Assembly (NCBI GenBank): GCA_022778545.1
Contig: JALFDW010000031.1
Span: 1 to 46,804, forward strand
DNA from: a bacterium
Lineage (GTDB): Bacteria; Bacillota; Clostridia; Christensenellales; CAG-138
Direction: 5' to 3'
Length of the DNA stretch: 46,804 nucleotides
Position numbers and translations under genes: made by a program. Shown one piece after another: positions 33,427 to 42,273 of the stretch (positions within the stretch are counted from its first letter, which is position 1; each line of letters opens with the position of its first letter). The notes under the pieces are model-generated. The model had not been told where the DNA came from. It ran no database searches and worked only from the letters and a program-made list of their open reading frames with translations.

Positions 33427-33966
33427 ATGGCGTTCTTTTCCGAAGGATACACAAAAAGCAAGTTGATGGTGCTTTTCTTTTTGAACGAACTCTCCGTTGA
33501 TCTGACCAAGGAGCAGATCGCAACGTTTTCAGCGGCATATGAGCTGATCCCATATTTCGAGCTGCAAAGTGCGATCTATGAGCTGGAAGAAGAAGGCTTC
33601 CTTGCAGCCGTGCCGCGCCCGTATGGCCAGGCATACTGCCTTACACCGAAGGGCAAGGAGACGCTCGGCATGTTCGTGGAGCGTCTGCCGCAGTCGGTTC
33701 GGGATGACCTTACGGATTATGCCAATGCCTGCCGGGAAAAACTGCGCAGGGAAACACAGTTTTCATCGGCAAGCGAAAAGGCCGGCATGGGCGGAGCATA
33801 CCGCACAACGTTGCGCGCCATGGAGCTGAACGGCGAGCTGCTCCAGATCTCGATCCTTCTTCCGGACGCTGCTTCAGCAAAGCATGCAGCGGCCGTCTGG
33901 CCTGAGCGGGCACAGGCGATCTACACTGCAATCCTTTCCGAGCTGATGAAAAAAGAGGAGGAGTAA
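33427..33966 (+). CDS. DUF4364 winged-helix protein
   Basis: A 179-residue protein whose first 80 residues read as a winged-helix fold: TKSKLMVLFFLNEL, an acidic turn, YFELQSAIYELEEEGFLAAV and QAYCLTPKGKETLGMF. This is the DUF4364 pattern common in Clostridia. The C-terminal half is a mixed domain without a motif I recognise. It is likely a DNA-binding or accessory regulator, but no target is known to me. I chose ATG 33427 because of the upstream GGAGG-like site and the promoter at 33381; the frame stays open upstream but has no RBS there. The protein ends 6 nt before the convergent gene's stop. Confidence 0.8.
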   Translation: MAFFSEGYTKSKLMVLFFLNELSVDLTKEQIATFSAAYELIPYFELQSAIYELEEEGFLAAVPRPYGQAYCLTPKGKETLGMFVERLPQSVRDDLTDYANACREKLRRETQFSSASEKAGMGGAYRTTLRAMELNGELLQISILLPDAASAKHAAAVWPERAQAIYTAILSELMKKEEE

Positions 33967-33972
33967 CCTGCC

Positions 33973-34401
33973 TTAAATGAAGGCAAGAAGCTGCTCCATA
34001 TGCCTGACATGGGCGCTCTTGAGCCGTTCGCCCAACTGAAGCACTGCTTCTTCGGCGGATTTTGCTTCATTGAGCGCTTTTGTGATGTCGATCAACCCTG
34101 TCACATTGCCGCGCACCAGCATTTCCGCCATATGGGATGAGGTTTTGTCGATCCTGAGATGCAGCGCAATCGAAGAGAAGATGGATTTCTTTTCGAACGG
34201 GCCATATTCCTGTGCCAGCATTCCGTGTTGGTTGAGCATCTCGTGCGCCTCCTGCATGAGCATGTGGTATGCAGTAAAATGCTCTGCCATGAGGTTGCGG
34301 AAGGAAGCATCCTCACAATACCGGATGAGCCTGCCGATGATTGCACGCTCAAGTTCGGCGTTTTTGTAAATTTCCAATAAAAGTTCAGCGTTTTGATCCA
34401 T
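33973..34401 (-). CDS. Putative four-helix-bundle protein (DUF2383/ferritin-like layout)
   Basis: A 142-residue, all-helical protein rich in Glu, Leu, Met and His. Four amphipathic stretches are visible: ELLLEIYKNAELERAIIGRL, FRNLMAEHFTAYHMLMQEAH, SSHMAEMLVRGNVTGLIDIT and SAEEAVLQLGERLKSAHVRH. The His/Glu spacing recalls ferritin-like or PA2169/DUF2383 bundles, but the canonical E-x-x-H diiron motif is not clear. The minus-strand ATG at 34401 has a very strong GGAGGTGATC ribosome binding site. It is convergent with the DUF4364 gene and divergent from the topoisomerase operon. No function is claimed. Confidence 0.72.
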   Translation of the reverse strand: MDQNAELLLEIYKNAELERAIIGRLIRYCEDASFRNLMAEHFTAYHMLMQEAHEMLNQHGMLAQEYGPFEKKSIFSSIALHLRIDKTSSHMAEMLVRGNVTGLIDITKALNEAKSAEEAVLQLGERLKSAHVRHMEQLLAFI

Positions 34402-34449
34402 GCTGTGATCACCTCCGCGCTTAGTTTCGGATATCGCGGGGGAAAATAT

Positions 34450-34467
34450 GCGCGCTTGCCAGCGCGC
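34450..34467. repeat. GC-rich inverted repeat at the topoisomerase promoter
   Basis: GCGCGCT-TGCC-AGCGCGC, perfect 7-nt arms and a 4-nt centre. It overlaps the -35 element (34456-34461) of the topoisomerase promoter and lies between two divergent genes, so it could be an operator. Confidence 0.55.
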
Positions 34468-34490
34468 AGTACAGTGTATTATACTATAAT
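34456..34490 (+). promoter_or_regulatory. Sigma-A promoter of the topoisomerase operon
   Basis: TTGCCA (34456-34461, 5 of 6) and TATACT (34480-34485, 5 of 6) with an 18-nt spacer; a perfect TATAAT overlaps at 34485-34490. It is 55-60 nt before the subunit B ATG. Confidence 0.65.
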
Positions 34491-34544
34491 GTGGATATTG
34501 GTGGCATCAAACACAAGATTTGGTGTTGCAAACGGAGGAAAAGA

Positions 34545-36521
34545 ATGTCAAAGGATTATAGCGTAAGCGACATCAAAGTTATGGAAGGCCTCGAGGCAGT
34601 TCGCATGCGGCCTGGCATGTATATCGGCAGCACGGGAATCCGCGGCCTGCACCATATGCTTTGGGAGATCGTGGACAACGCTGTGGACGAGGCAGCAAAC
34701 GGGTATGCAAACGAGATCTCCATTACGCTGCATCGGGATTATTCAGTAACGGTTGAAGACAATGGCCGCGGCATCCCCGTGGGCATTCATGAAAAACTGG
34801 GTGTGAGCGGCGTTGAAGTTGTTTTCACGCAGCTGCATGCAGGCGGGAAGTTTGATAACGATGCTTATGGGTATTCCGGCGGCCTGCATGGCGTCGGCGC
34901 GTCGGTCGTCAATGCGCTTTCCGAATGGGTGGAGGTCGAAGTATGCACTGAAGGCCGTGCATATGCTCAGAAGTTCCGCAGTTACCGCGACAGCACCGGA
35001 AAGATGCATTCCGGAGAACCGATGGCACCGCTTGCAGAAACGGGCAGGACGCGCCGGCAGGGCTCAAAGATCTCTTTTTTGCCGGATAAGGAAGTGTTTG
35101 AGACGCTTGAAATGAATTATGATACCATCGTTAAGCGCCTGCGTGAGCTTGCTTACCTCAACCGAGGCATCCTGTTTCGGATTTCGGACGAACGGGAGCG
35201 CGGGAAGCAGAAGAATGCTGAATTCAAGTTTGAAGGCGGCCTTTCGGACTTTGTGAAATACCTGAATGAAGATAAGACCCCGCTCTATGAAGAACCGCTG
35301 CACTTCCGCGGAAAGAAGGATGACATCCTCGTTGAGATCGCGATGCAGCACAACGATGGATATTCTGAGAGCATTTTCTCTTATGTCAACAACATTCCCA
35401 CCACGGAAGGCGGTACGCATGAGACTGGCTTTAAAGCTGCTCTCACGAAGATCCTGAACGATTATTGCCGCAAAAGCGGCATCCTGAAGGACAAGATGCC
35501 GTCGCTTTCCGGGGAGGATTTCCGCGAAGGCCTCACTGCGGTGATCTCTCTGAAGATGCGCAGCATCCAGTTTGAGGGGCAGACGAAAACACGACTTGGC
35601 AACACGGAAGCCCGCCCTGCGGTGGAATATGTGATGAACGAAATGCTGGTGCCGCTGCTTGAAGATCTGAAGAATGCAGACACTGCAAATAAAATCGCAG
35701 AAAAGGCCATGAAGGCTGCACATGTGCGAGAGACAGCGCGCAAGGCAAAGAACATGGCGCGGGAAAAGAGCAAGCTTGAGAATGCACCGCTTGTGGGCAA
35801 GCTCTCCAGCTGCACGGGGCGCAACGCGCTGCTTAACGAACTTTTCATCGTGGAGGGTGATTCTGCCGGCGGAAGCGCAAAGCAGGGGCGCGACAGGCGC
35901 TTTCAGGCCATTCTCCCTCTGCGCGGAAAGCCGCTCAACGTGGAAAAGAAACGGCTCGATCAGGTGCTTGCAAATGAGGAATTCCGCTCCATAATCACTG
36001 CGCTTGGGACGGGTATCGGCGAGAGCTTCAACCTTGCAAACCTGAAATATAACAAGATCATCATCCTTTCCGATGCTGATCAGGATGGCGCGCATATCCG
36101 GGCGATCCTGCTGACGTTCTTCTATCGCTATATGCGCGAATTGATCATGGATGGGCATGTGTACATCGGCCAGCCCCCATTGTATAAGATCCAGCGGGGA
36201 AAGGACGCCCAATATGTTTATGATGATGCTGCGCTTGCAAAGGCGCTCAAAGGCGTTGGAAAGAACTATACGCTGCAGCGCTATAAAGGCTTGGGCGAGA
36301 TGAACCCGGAACAGCTTTGGGAAACCACCATGAACCCGGAGCACCGCTCCCTGGTGCAGGTAACAATCGAAGATGCGGCGGATGTTGAGCACATCGTTAC
36401 AATCCTCATGGGAGACAAGGTCGCGCCGCGCAAGGAATACATCAGCGAGTTTGCGGACTTCAACAAGTTCGATACGTTTGAAAGCCGGGTTGCAGCGCAG
36501 CCCGTACGGCAGGAGGGATAA
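34545..36521 (+). CDS. Type IIA DNA topoisomerase subunit B (GyrB/ParE)
   Basis: A 658-residue ATPase subunit. The GHKL domain has LWEIVDNAVDEAANGYA, EDNGRGIPVGIH and the ATP-lid GGLHGVGASVVNALS. The transducer domain is followed by the TOPRIM domain with FIVEGDSAGGSAKQGRDR, LPLRGKPLNVEKKRLDQVL and the metal-binding LSDADQDGAHIRAILL. The C-terminal tail has RYKGLGEMNPEQLWETTM. GyrB and ParE cannot be cleanly separated by eye, and the locus lacks dnaA/recF neighbours expected at the origin gyrB, which makes ParE reasonable. ATG 34545 has CGGAGG 7-8 nt upstream; the frame stays open further upstream but covers the promoter. It is 6 nt before the A subunit. Confidence 0.92.
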   Translation: MSKDYSVSDIKVMEGLEAVRMRPGMYIGSTGIRGLHHMLWEIVDNAVDEAANGYANEISITLHRDYSVTVEDNGRGIPVGIHEKLGVSGVEVVFTQLHAGGKFDNDAYGYSGGLHGVGASVVNALSEWVEVEVCTEGRAYAQKFRSYRDSTGKMHSGEPMAPLAETGRTRRQGSKISFLPDKEVFETLEMNYDTIVKRLRELAYLNRGILFRISDERERGKQKNAEFKFEGGLSDFVKYLNEDKTPLYEEPLHFRGKKDDILVEIAMQHNDGYSESIFSYVNNIPTTEGGTHETGFKAALTKILNDYCRKSGILKDKMPSLSGEDFREGLTAVISLKMRSIQFEGQTKTRLGNTEARPAVEYVMNEMLVPLLEDLKNADTANKIAEKAMKAAHVRETARKAKNMAREKSKLENAPLVGKLSSCTGRNALLNELFIVEGDSAGGSAKQGRDRRFQAILPLRGKPLNVEKKRLDQVLANEEFRSIITALGTGIGESFNLANLKYNKIIILSDADQDGAHIRAILLTFFYRYMRELIMDGHVYIGQPPLYKIQRGKDAQYVYDDAALAKALKGVGKNYTLQRYKGLGEMNPEQLWETTMNPEHRSLVQVTIEDAADVEHIVTILMGDKVAPRKEYISEFADFNKFDTFESRVAAQPVRQEG

Positions 36522-36527
36522 CGCGTT

Positions 36528-38945
36528 ATGGCAAAGAACAACGATTTACCGCCCGCGGTTTCAGGGGAAAAGGTCGTCATTCGCTGCATGGAGGATGTGA
36601 TGCACAACTCCATGATCCCGTATGCGGAGCACGTCATTCTCGAACGCGCGCTTCCGCGTGTTGAGGATGGCCTCAAGCCAGTGCAGCGCCGCATCCTGTT
36701 TACAATGATGGGGCTTGGTGTAACGCCGGATAAGCCGCACAGGAAGAGCGCACGCATCGTGGGTGACTGCCTCGGTAAATACCATCCGCATGGCGACAGT
36801 TCGGTTTATGATGCGATGGTGCGCCTTGCGCAGGATTTCAACATGCAGATGCCGCTTGTGGATGGGCATGGTAATTTCGGCTCTGTGGATGGAGACAGCG
36901 CAGCTGCCATGCGTTACACGGAAGCGCGGATGACGCCGCTTGCGCTCGAGCTTCTGCGCGACATCGAAAAAGATACCGTCAAGTTCAGCCTGAACTTTGA
37001 TGATACGCAGAAAGAGCCGGATGTGCTGCCCGGACGCTTTCCAAACCTGCTCGTAAACGGTGCAAGCGGAATCGCCGTCGGCCTTGCAACGAATATCCCG
37101 CCGCATAATTTCAACGAAGCGATCAACGCTGTCATCGCGCAGATCGACGATCCGGATATCTCGCTCAGCGCTCTCATGAAGATCATTCCGTGTCCGGATT
37201 TTCCGACGGGCGGATATCTCCTTGATTCCGAAGAGATCCGCACTGCCTATGAAACGGGGCGCGGCAAGCTGACGCTGCGCGCAAAGACCGAGATCGAAAC
37301 GCTGAAAAACGGCAAAAAGCTCATCGTTGTTCATGAGCTGCCATATCAGGTGAACAAGGCGAAGGCGCTCGAGGAGATCCTCCGCGTTGCACAGGAAAAA
37401 AAGACGCTCTTTGCAGGGATCAGCGATATTCGGGATGAATCGGACCGCATGGGGATGCGTGCTGTTATCGAAGTCAAGAAGGACGCGGATGCAGAAAAGA
37501 TCCTGCAATATCTTTATAAATATTCGGATCTGCAAATTACGTTTGGCGTGAATATGGTCGCGATCGCTGAAGGAAAGCCGCAGCAGATGGGGCTAAAGCA
37601 GATGATCGCGCATTATATCGCGCATCAGGAGAACGTTGTTACGCGGCGCACACAGTTTGACCTTGATGCAGCCGAACGGCGCGAGCATATTCTGGAAGGC
37701 CTTATGGTGGCTATCCTGAATATTGACGCGGTGATCGCGCTCATCCGCGCGTCCAAAACGCCGAAAGAAGCACGGGACGGCCTGATGCAGCGCTTCAACC
37801 TGAGTGAGATCCAGGCGCAGGCAATCCTCGATCTTCGTCTCCAGCGGCTGACAAATCTGGAGCTGCTTGCGATCGAAAAAGAATATAAGGAAGTGAAAAA
37901 GAAAATCCGGGAGCTTAAGGCGATTCTCGGTTCAGATGAAAAACTGCGTGCGGTCATAAAAACGGAACTGATCGAGATACGCGACCGTTACGGTATCCCC
38001 CGGCGTACGCAGCTGATCCAGGCGGAAAAGACGATTGCCACACCGGAGCTCGAAACAAAGATCTCAGAAGAAGCCGTTGTTCTGCTGCTCGATGGCGCGC
38101 GAATCCGCCGCATGCCAAAGCGCACACAGCCGATGGAGGGTGAACGTGTCATTACGGCTGTTGAAACCAGAACGGACAGGCGCATCAAGTTCTTTACGAA
38201 CCTCGGCGCATGCTTTACCTTGGCTGTGGATGAGATCCCGGAATCCAAGCCGGGCGGGCGGCCGATCAACCTGAATTCCATCCTGACGCTTGAAAAGGAT
38301 GAGATGGTGGTCACATGCATGGAAGAGCCGCAGGCCGGTGCGCTGTACTTCTTTACGAAGCAGGGTAACATAAAGCGTACGGAAGCTGCGGAGTACCTGA
38401 CGCGCACACGCCGCGTACAGGCGATCTCCTTGAAGGAAGGCGATCAGCTGCTTGGCGTGCAGCCGCGCTCCGCGGATACGATCCTTCTTATTACAAAACT
38501 TGGCATGAGTATTCGCTTTGAAACGGATACCGTTCCGGAAATGGGCCGGGTTGCAGGCGGCGTGAAGTGCATTAAACTGGATGCGGGGGATGAGGTCTGC
38601 TTCTTTGAGCAGATCGGAGAGGATGGAGAGATCCTTGTTCTGACCGACCGCGGCTACGCAAAACGGAGCTTTGTGTTTGATTATGATATCCAGGGGCGCA
38701 ACGGCAAAGGGCTTAAGACATTTGACTTTAAGAAAAATGGCAGCAACGGCACTTGCATTGCTGCGGCCTTCCATGTGAAAATGCCGTTTGACTTTGTGGT
38801 GGAGCAAAAGCACGGCACGAAGACGGAAGTTAATACGGAGCTTGTGCGTATCGATGCACGTGCCGGCAAGGGCATGCTTCTCGTCATGACGCTACTGGAT
38901 GATGTTGTGACCTGCGCATATCAAAAGCAGGCGGATGACACATAA
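36528..38945 (+). CDS. Type IIA DNA topoisomerase subunit A (GyrA/ParC)
   Basis: An 805-residue DNA-cleaving subunit. The winged-helix region has ERALPRVEDGLKPVQRRIL (QRRIL as in ParC), the quinolone-region KYHPHGDSSVYDAMVRLAQ and the catalytic Tyr130 in AAMRYTEARM. GIAVGLATNIPPHNFNEAIN is gyrase-like. A long helical arm leads to a six-bladed beta-pinwheel C-terminal domain (about 500-805), whose GyrA box is degenerate: QGRNGKG instead of QRRGGKG. This mix leaves topoisomerase IV or an atypical gyrase open; loss of the GyrA box would weaken DNA wrapping and negative supercoiling. The start ATG follows subunit B by 6 nt. Confidence 0.92.
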   Translation: MAKNNDLPPAVSGEKVVIRCMEDVMHNSMIPYAEHVILERALPRVEDGLKPVQRRILFTMMGLGVTPDKPHRKSARIVGDCLGKYHPHGDSSVYDAMVRLAQDFNMQMPLVDGHGNFGSVDGDSAAAMRYTEARMTPLALELLRDIEKDTVKFSLNFDDTQKEPDVLPGRFPNLLVNGASGIAVGLATNIPPHNFNEAINAVIAQIDDPDISLSALMKIIPCPDFPTGGYLLDSEEIRTAYETGRGKLTLRAKTEIETLKNGKKLIVVHELPYQVNKAKALEEILRVAQEKKTLFAGISDIRDESDRMGMRAVIEVKKDADAEKILQYLYKYSDLQITFGVNMVAIAEGKPQQMGLKQMIAHYIAHQENVVTRRTQFDLDAAERREHILEGLMVAILNIDAVIALIRASKTPKEARDGLMQRFNLSEIQAQAILDLRLQRLTNLELLAIEKEYKEVKKKIRELKAILGSDEKLRAVIKTELIEIRDRYGIPRRTQLIQAEKTIATPELETKISEEAVVLLLDGARIRRMPKRTQPMEGERVITAVETRTDRRIKFFTNLGACFTLAVDEIPESKPGGRPINLNSILTLEKDEMVVTCMEEPQAGALYFFTKQGNIKRTEAAEYLTRTRRVQAISLKEGDQLLGVQPRSADTILLITKLGMSIRFETDTVPEMGRVAGGVKCIKLDAGDEVCFFEQIGEDGEILVLTDRGYAKRSFVFDYDIQGRNGKGLKTFDFKKNGSNGTCIAAAFHVKMPFDFVVEQKHGTKTEVNTELVRIDARAGKGMLLVMTLLDDVVTCAYQKQADDT

Positions 38946-38998
38946 CAAAAGCGCTTTGTTCATACTTATAACCATTCCAAACGAATGGAGAAGAAGTG

Positions 38999-39619
38999 AT
39001 GGACAAAGGATACGAGAACAACCGCGCGTTCATGGCGGGAACGATCGTGGGAGAAGTAACGCTGGATCATACGTTGTATGGTGAGACATTCTATCTGGCA
39101 CACCTTGCGATTCCGCGGTTAAGCGGTGTAATGGATGTTCTGCCGCTTGTCATTCCAGGGCGGCTGATGGACGGTGCAATGCCCCGGGAAGGGGAGGCCA
39201 TCGAAGTGGAAGGGCAGGTGCGCTCTTATAACAGACGCGCGGGAGAAGGAAGCCGCTTGATGGTCACGCTTTTTGCGCGGAGCATCCGGCTGCTTCCGGA
39301 GGAAGCGTTTGTGCCGCGAAACGAGGTTGCCTTGAACGGCTATCTCTGCAAGCCGGCAAATTACAGAACAACACCGTTTTCCCGCGAGATCGCAGACCTG
39401 CTTCTTGCCGTGAACCGGTCTTACCATAAATCGGATTATTTGCCATGCATTGCGTGGGGGCGGAATGCGCGGTTTGCACAAAGCCTTTCTGTGGGCGGGA
39501 GGGTGTTCCTGACCGGAAGGCTGCAAAGCCGCGTTTACCAGAAATGCTGCGAAGATGGGGCGGTTGTAGAGCGCACAACGTATGAGGTCTCCTGTTCGTC
39601 ACTCGAACGGATTCTATAA
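38999..39619 (+). CDS. SSB-like protein with two OB-fold units
   Basis: A 206-residue protein. Two repeats of the SSB/PriB OB pattern are visible: residues about 9-98 (AFMAGTIVGEVTLDH to LMVTLFARSIRLL) and about 108-206 (NEVALNGYLCKPANYRTTPF to YEVSCSSLERIL). The second contains the clear SSB-like core DYLPCIAWGRNARFA and VFLTGRLQSRVYQK. The acidic C-terminal tip (DDDIPF type) that recruits SSB partners is absent. It probably binds single-stranded DNA or acts in a primosome-like role, but it is not the main SSB. I chose ATG 38999 with GGAG 8 nt upstream. It lies 53 nt after the topoisomerase A gene. Confidence 0.8.
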   Translation: MDKGYENNRAFMAGTIVGEVTLDHTLYGETFYLAHLAIPRLSGVMDVLPLVIPGRLMDGAMPREGEAIEVEGQVRSYNRRAGEGSRLMVTLFARSIRLLPEEAFVPRNEVALNGYLCKPANYRTTPFSREIADLLLAVNRSYHKSDYLPCIAWGRNARFAQSLSVGGRVFLTGRLQSRVYQKCCEDGAVVERTTYEVSCSSLERIL

Positions 39620-39646
39620 ATTTCAGAAGATGCAAAGGAGAAAACT

Positions 39647-40399
39647 ATGCGTATTGTTCGGGCAAAGTACCAAGGCGAAGTGTTTTACGCGATTTTGGAA
39701 AAGGATGCCGTGGAACGGTTGAACGGAGCGCCGTATGACGGCATCGTGCGGGATGGGAGGAAGTATTCCGTTGAAAATGTGCAGCTTCTGGCGCCGGCTG
39801 AACCCACAAAGATCGTTTGTGTCGGCAAAAACTACAAGGCGCACGCGGATGAAATGAAGGAAGGGCAGCCGGAGGAACCTTTGCTGTTCCTGAAGCCAAA
39901 CACCTGCATTGTGGGCAATGGCGATGATGTCGTTTACCCTGCACAGAGCAAGCGCGTGGATTATGAAGCCGAGTTGGGCGTAGTGATCGGCAAGAAGGCG
40001 CATGAAGTAGAACCAGGCCATGCTGCCGAATATATCTTCGGCTATACCTGCCTCAATGATGTAACCGCGCGGGATATCCAAAAAGGCGACGGCCAGTGGA
40101 CGCGCGGCAAAGGATTCGATACCTTCTGCCCGATCGGCCCATGGATCGAAACGGAGCTTGATGCTGGGAATACGCGCATCCGTTCCATACTCAACGGCGA
40201 GGTGCGGCAGGATTCCACAACTGCCATGATGACCCACAGCATCGACAAGTTGATCTGCTATATGTCCGCCTGCATGACACTGCTTCCGGGTGACATCATT
40301 GCAACCGGAACGCCGGAAGGCATCGGACCGATGCAGCGTGGCGATGTGATCGAAGTTGAGATCGAAGGGATCGGAACGCTGAAAAACAGGATCGTATGA
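39647..40399 (+). CDS. Fumarylacetoacetate hydrolase (FAH) family protein
   Basis: A 250-residue enzyme. Its core, CVGKNYKAHADEM, LFLKPNTCIVGNGD, VDYEAELGVVIGKKA, GYTCLNDVTARDIQ, KGFDTFCPIGPW and GDIIATGTPEGIG, is the complete FAH/FAHD1 signature with the metal-ligand acids. The family includes acylpyruvases, oxaloacetate decarboxylases and hydratases that act on 2-oxo acids; the substrate cannot be told here. An N-terminal domain of about 55 residues is typical of the bacterial type. GGAG lies 7-8 nt upstream of the ATG at 39647. Confidence 0.92.
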   Translation: MRIVRAKYQGEVFYAILEKDAVERLNGAPYDGIVRDGRKYSVENVQLLAPAEPTKIVCVGKNYKAHADEMKEGQPEEPLLFLKPNTCIVGNGDDVVYPAQSKRVDYEAELGVVIGKKAHEVEPGHAAEYIFGYTCLNDVTARDIQKGDGQWTRGKGFDTFCPIGPWIETELDAGNTRIRSILNGEVRQDSTTAMMTHSIDKLICYMSACMTLLPGDIIATGTPEGIGPMQRGDVIEVEIEGIGTLKNRIV

Positions 40400-40440
40400 T
40401 GTGCTCACGGTGAATCTGAAAAACAAAGGAAAAACGCCTC

Positions 40441-42183
40441 ATGGCAATGGATGGTTTGAATCTGCATGCATCGTTGATCGAGATGCAGCAGTTGATTGGC
40501 GGAAAGATCGATAAAGTGCAGCAGCCTGAGCGGGACGAACTGCTGCTTGGCGTACATACGGCAAACGGCAACTTTAAGCTGCTGCTTTCCGCTTCAGCAG
40601 CGAATACGCGCGCGCACCTTACACAGGTGAAACGCACAAATCCGGCTGATGCCCCGATGTTTTGCATGCTGCTACGCAAACGGATTGCGGGCGGAAAGAT
40701 CATTTCGGTCGATCAGCCGAATCTTGACCGGGTGCTTGTGATAACCATTGAAGCACAGAATGACCTCGGCGATCTTGTACCATATCAGCTCATTTCGGAG
40801 ATCATGGGCAAGCATTCCAACATCGTCCTTGTGAATGAGCGTGGCATGATTGTGGATGCGATCCGCCACGTAGGCGTGGGCATGTCAAACGTGCGGCTGA
40901 TCCTTCCAGGATTGCCCTATGAATTGCCGCCGCAGCAGGCAAAGAAAAATCCTCTTACTGCATCAGAAACTGACTTTGCGCTTGCTCTCTCGCAGGAGGG
41001 GCGCATCGACAAACGGCTTTCCGGGGCTTTTTTCGGCCTTGCGCCTGCGATGGCCGCTGCGCTTGCTGCGCGCGTAACGGAGAAGACCTCCTGTGAATCG
41101 CTCAGCGAGCTGGAACGCAGTTTGCTGGCCGAAAGCCTGTTTGTGTTTTACCGCGCATTTGCGGCAGGCGAGTTTACACCCACGCTTGCGGTAAACGAAT
41201 TTAGCGAACCGATCGCGGTATATCCGTTTGTCCCGGCAGGGGTGCCATCCTGCCCGGCTGAGAGCATCGGCGCGGCGTTTGACGCGTACTGTGCACAGCA
41301 TGATGTTTTTGAACGGATGCAGCGCCACGGGGCGTCCGTGCGCCGCGTGCTGCAAAACAACATCGAACGGTGTGAGAAAAAGCTTGCTTTATATGCGGAG
41401 GCGATGAACGCCACGGAGAGCATGGAACGTTGTCGGCTTTATGGTGAACTGCTCACGGCGAACATGCATGCACTCCGGCAAAACGGGAAAGAGGCGGCTG
41501 TCCTCAATTATTACCTTGACCCGCCGGAAATGGTCGAGATCCCGCTTGATCCGCGTTTCAGCGTTGGTGATAATGCCCAGCGATATTATAAAAAATATCA
41601 AAAAATGAAGGCTGCACGCGATATGGCAGGCGCTCAGCGGGAGCAGGCGCTCACAGAGCTTGCGTATCTTGAAGGCCAGCTCGATAACCTCGGCAAATGT
41701 GTGAGCGATACGGAACTTACTGAGCTTGTGGATGAACTGCGTGAGCAGGGTTATCTGAAGCGGGAAAAGGGCGCAAAGAAGCCACAGAAGCATGCGGCAA
41801 CGAAACCCATGTGCTTTGCTTCGTCGGATGGGCGTGCGCGCATTTATGTTGGCAAGAATAACCGCCAAAACGACGCGCTGACACTGCGCTTTGCCGAAGG
41901 AAACGACATTTGGCTGCATACGAAGAATATTCCGGGATCGCACGTAATCATCAAGTGTGAAGGCGAATTGAGCGAGCAGACGCTCTTTGAAGCAGCTATG
42001 CTTGCTGCATATTACAGCCGCGCCCGGGGAAGCGAGAATGTCCCTGTGGATTATACGCCGAGAAAGTATGTGAAGAAGCCTGCCGGGGCAAAGCCTGGCA
42101 TGGTGATCTACACTACGAACAGAACGGCGTATGTCACGCCTGATGAGGCAAGCATCAAAGCGCTGAAGCCGATTGCGCCATAG
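40441..42183 (+). CDS. rqcH: Ribosome quality control protein RqcH (NFACT family)
   Basis: A 580-residue protein. The NFACT-N domain begins with DGLNLHASLIEMQQLIGGKI and carries the Asp96-Arg97 pair in QPNLDRVLVI, which corresponds to the DR motif that RqcH needs for Ala tailing. Helix-hairpin and coiled-coil regions (about 290-440) follow. The C-terminal NFACT-R domain has ARIYVGKNNRQNDAL, NDIWLHTKNIPGSHVIIK and AAYYSRARGSENVPVDYT. RqcH binds obstructed 50S subunits and adds C-terminal alanine tails that mark nascent chains for degradation. Older annotations call it a fibronectin-binding protein. ATG 40441 has AAAGGA upstream. It is probably supported by MutS2/RqcU at 16007. Confidence 0.93.
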   Translation: MAMDGLNLHASLIEMQQLIGGKIDKVQQPERDELLLGVHTANGNFKLLLSASAANTRAHLTQVKRTNPADAPMFCMLLRKRIAGGKIISVDQPNLDRVLVITIEAQNDLGDLVPYQLISEIMGKHSNIVLVNERGMIVDAIRHVGVGMSNVRLILPGLPYELPPQQAKKNPLTASETDFALALSQEGRIDKRLSGAFFGLAPAMAAALAARVTEKTSCESLSELERSLLAESLFVFYRAFAAGEFTPTLAVNEFSEPIAVYPFVPAGVPSCPAESIGAAFDAYCAQHDVFERMQRHGASVRRVLQNNIERCEKKLALYAEAMNATESMERCRLYGELLTANMHALRQNGKEAAVLNYYLDPPEMVEIPLDPRFSVGDNAQRYYKKYQKMKAARDMAGAQREQALTELAYLEGQLDNLGKCVSDTELTELVDELREQGYLKREKGAKKPQKHAATKPMCFASSDGRARIYVGKNNRQNDALTLRFAEGNDIWLHTKNIPGSHVIIKCEGELSEQTLFEAAMLAAYYSRARGSENVPVDYTPRKYVKKPAGAKPGMVIYTTNRTAYVTPDEASIKALKPIAP

Positions 42184-42202
42184 TCATGTAAAACGCTATA
42201 AC
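42173..42202 (+). promoter_or_regulatory. Candidate sigma-A promoter of the GerMN lipoprotein gene
   Basis: TTGCGC (42173-42178) and TATAAC (42197-42202) with an 18-nt spacer; the -35 lies in the last codons of rqcH. A sporulation sigma factor is not excluded. Confidence 0.4.
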
Positions 42203-42273
42203 TGAAAACATCGGTATTTTCCCTCCGGACATCGAATAAGCATAAGTAAACAAAGATGAACGGAGGGGTCTTT

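Noticed and set aside
35064-36392. Minus-strand frame (442 codons) opposite the topoisomerase B gene
   Set aside because: Antisense to highly conserved TOPRIM motifs; shadow of codon bias.
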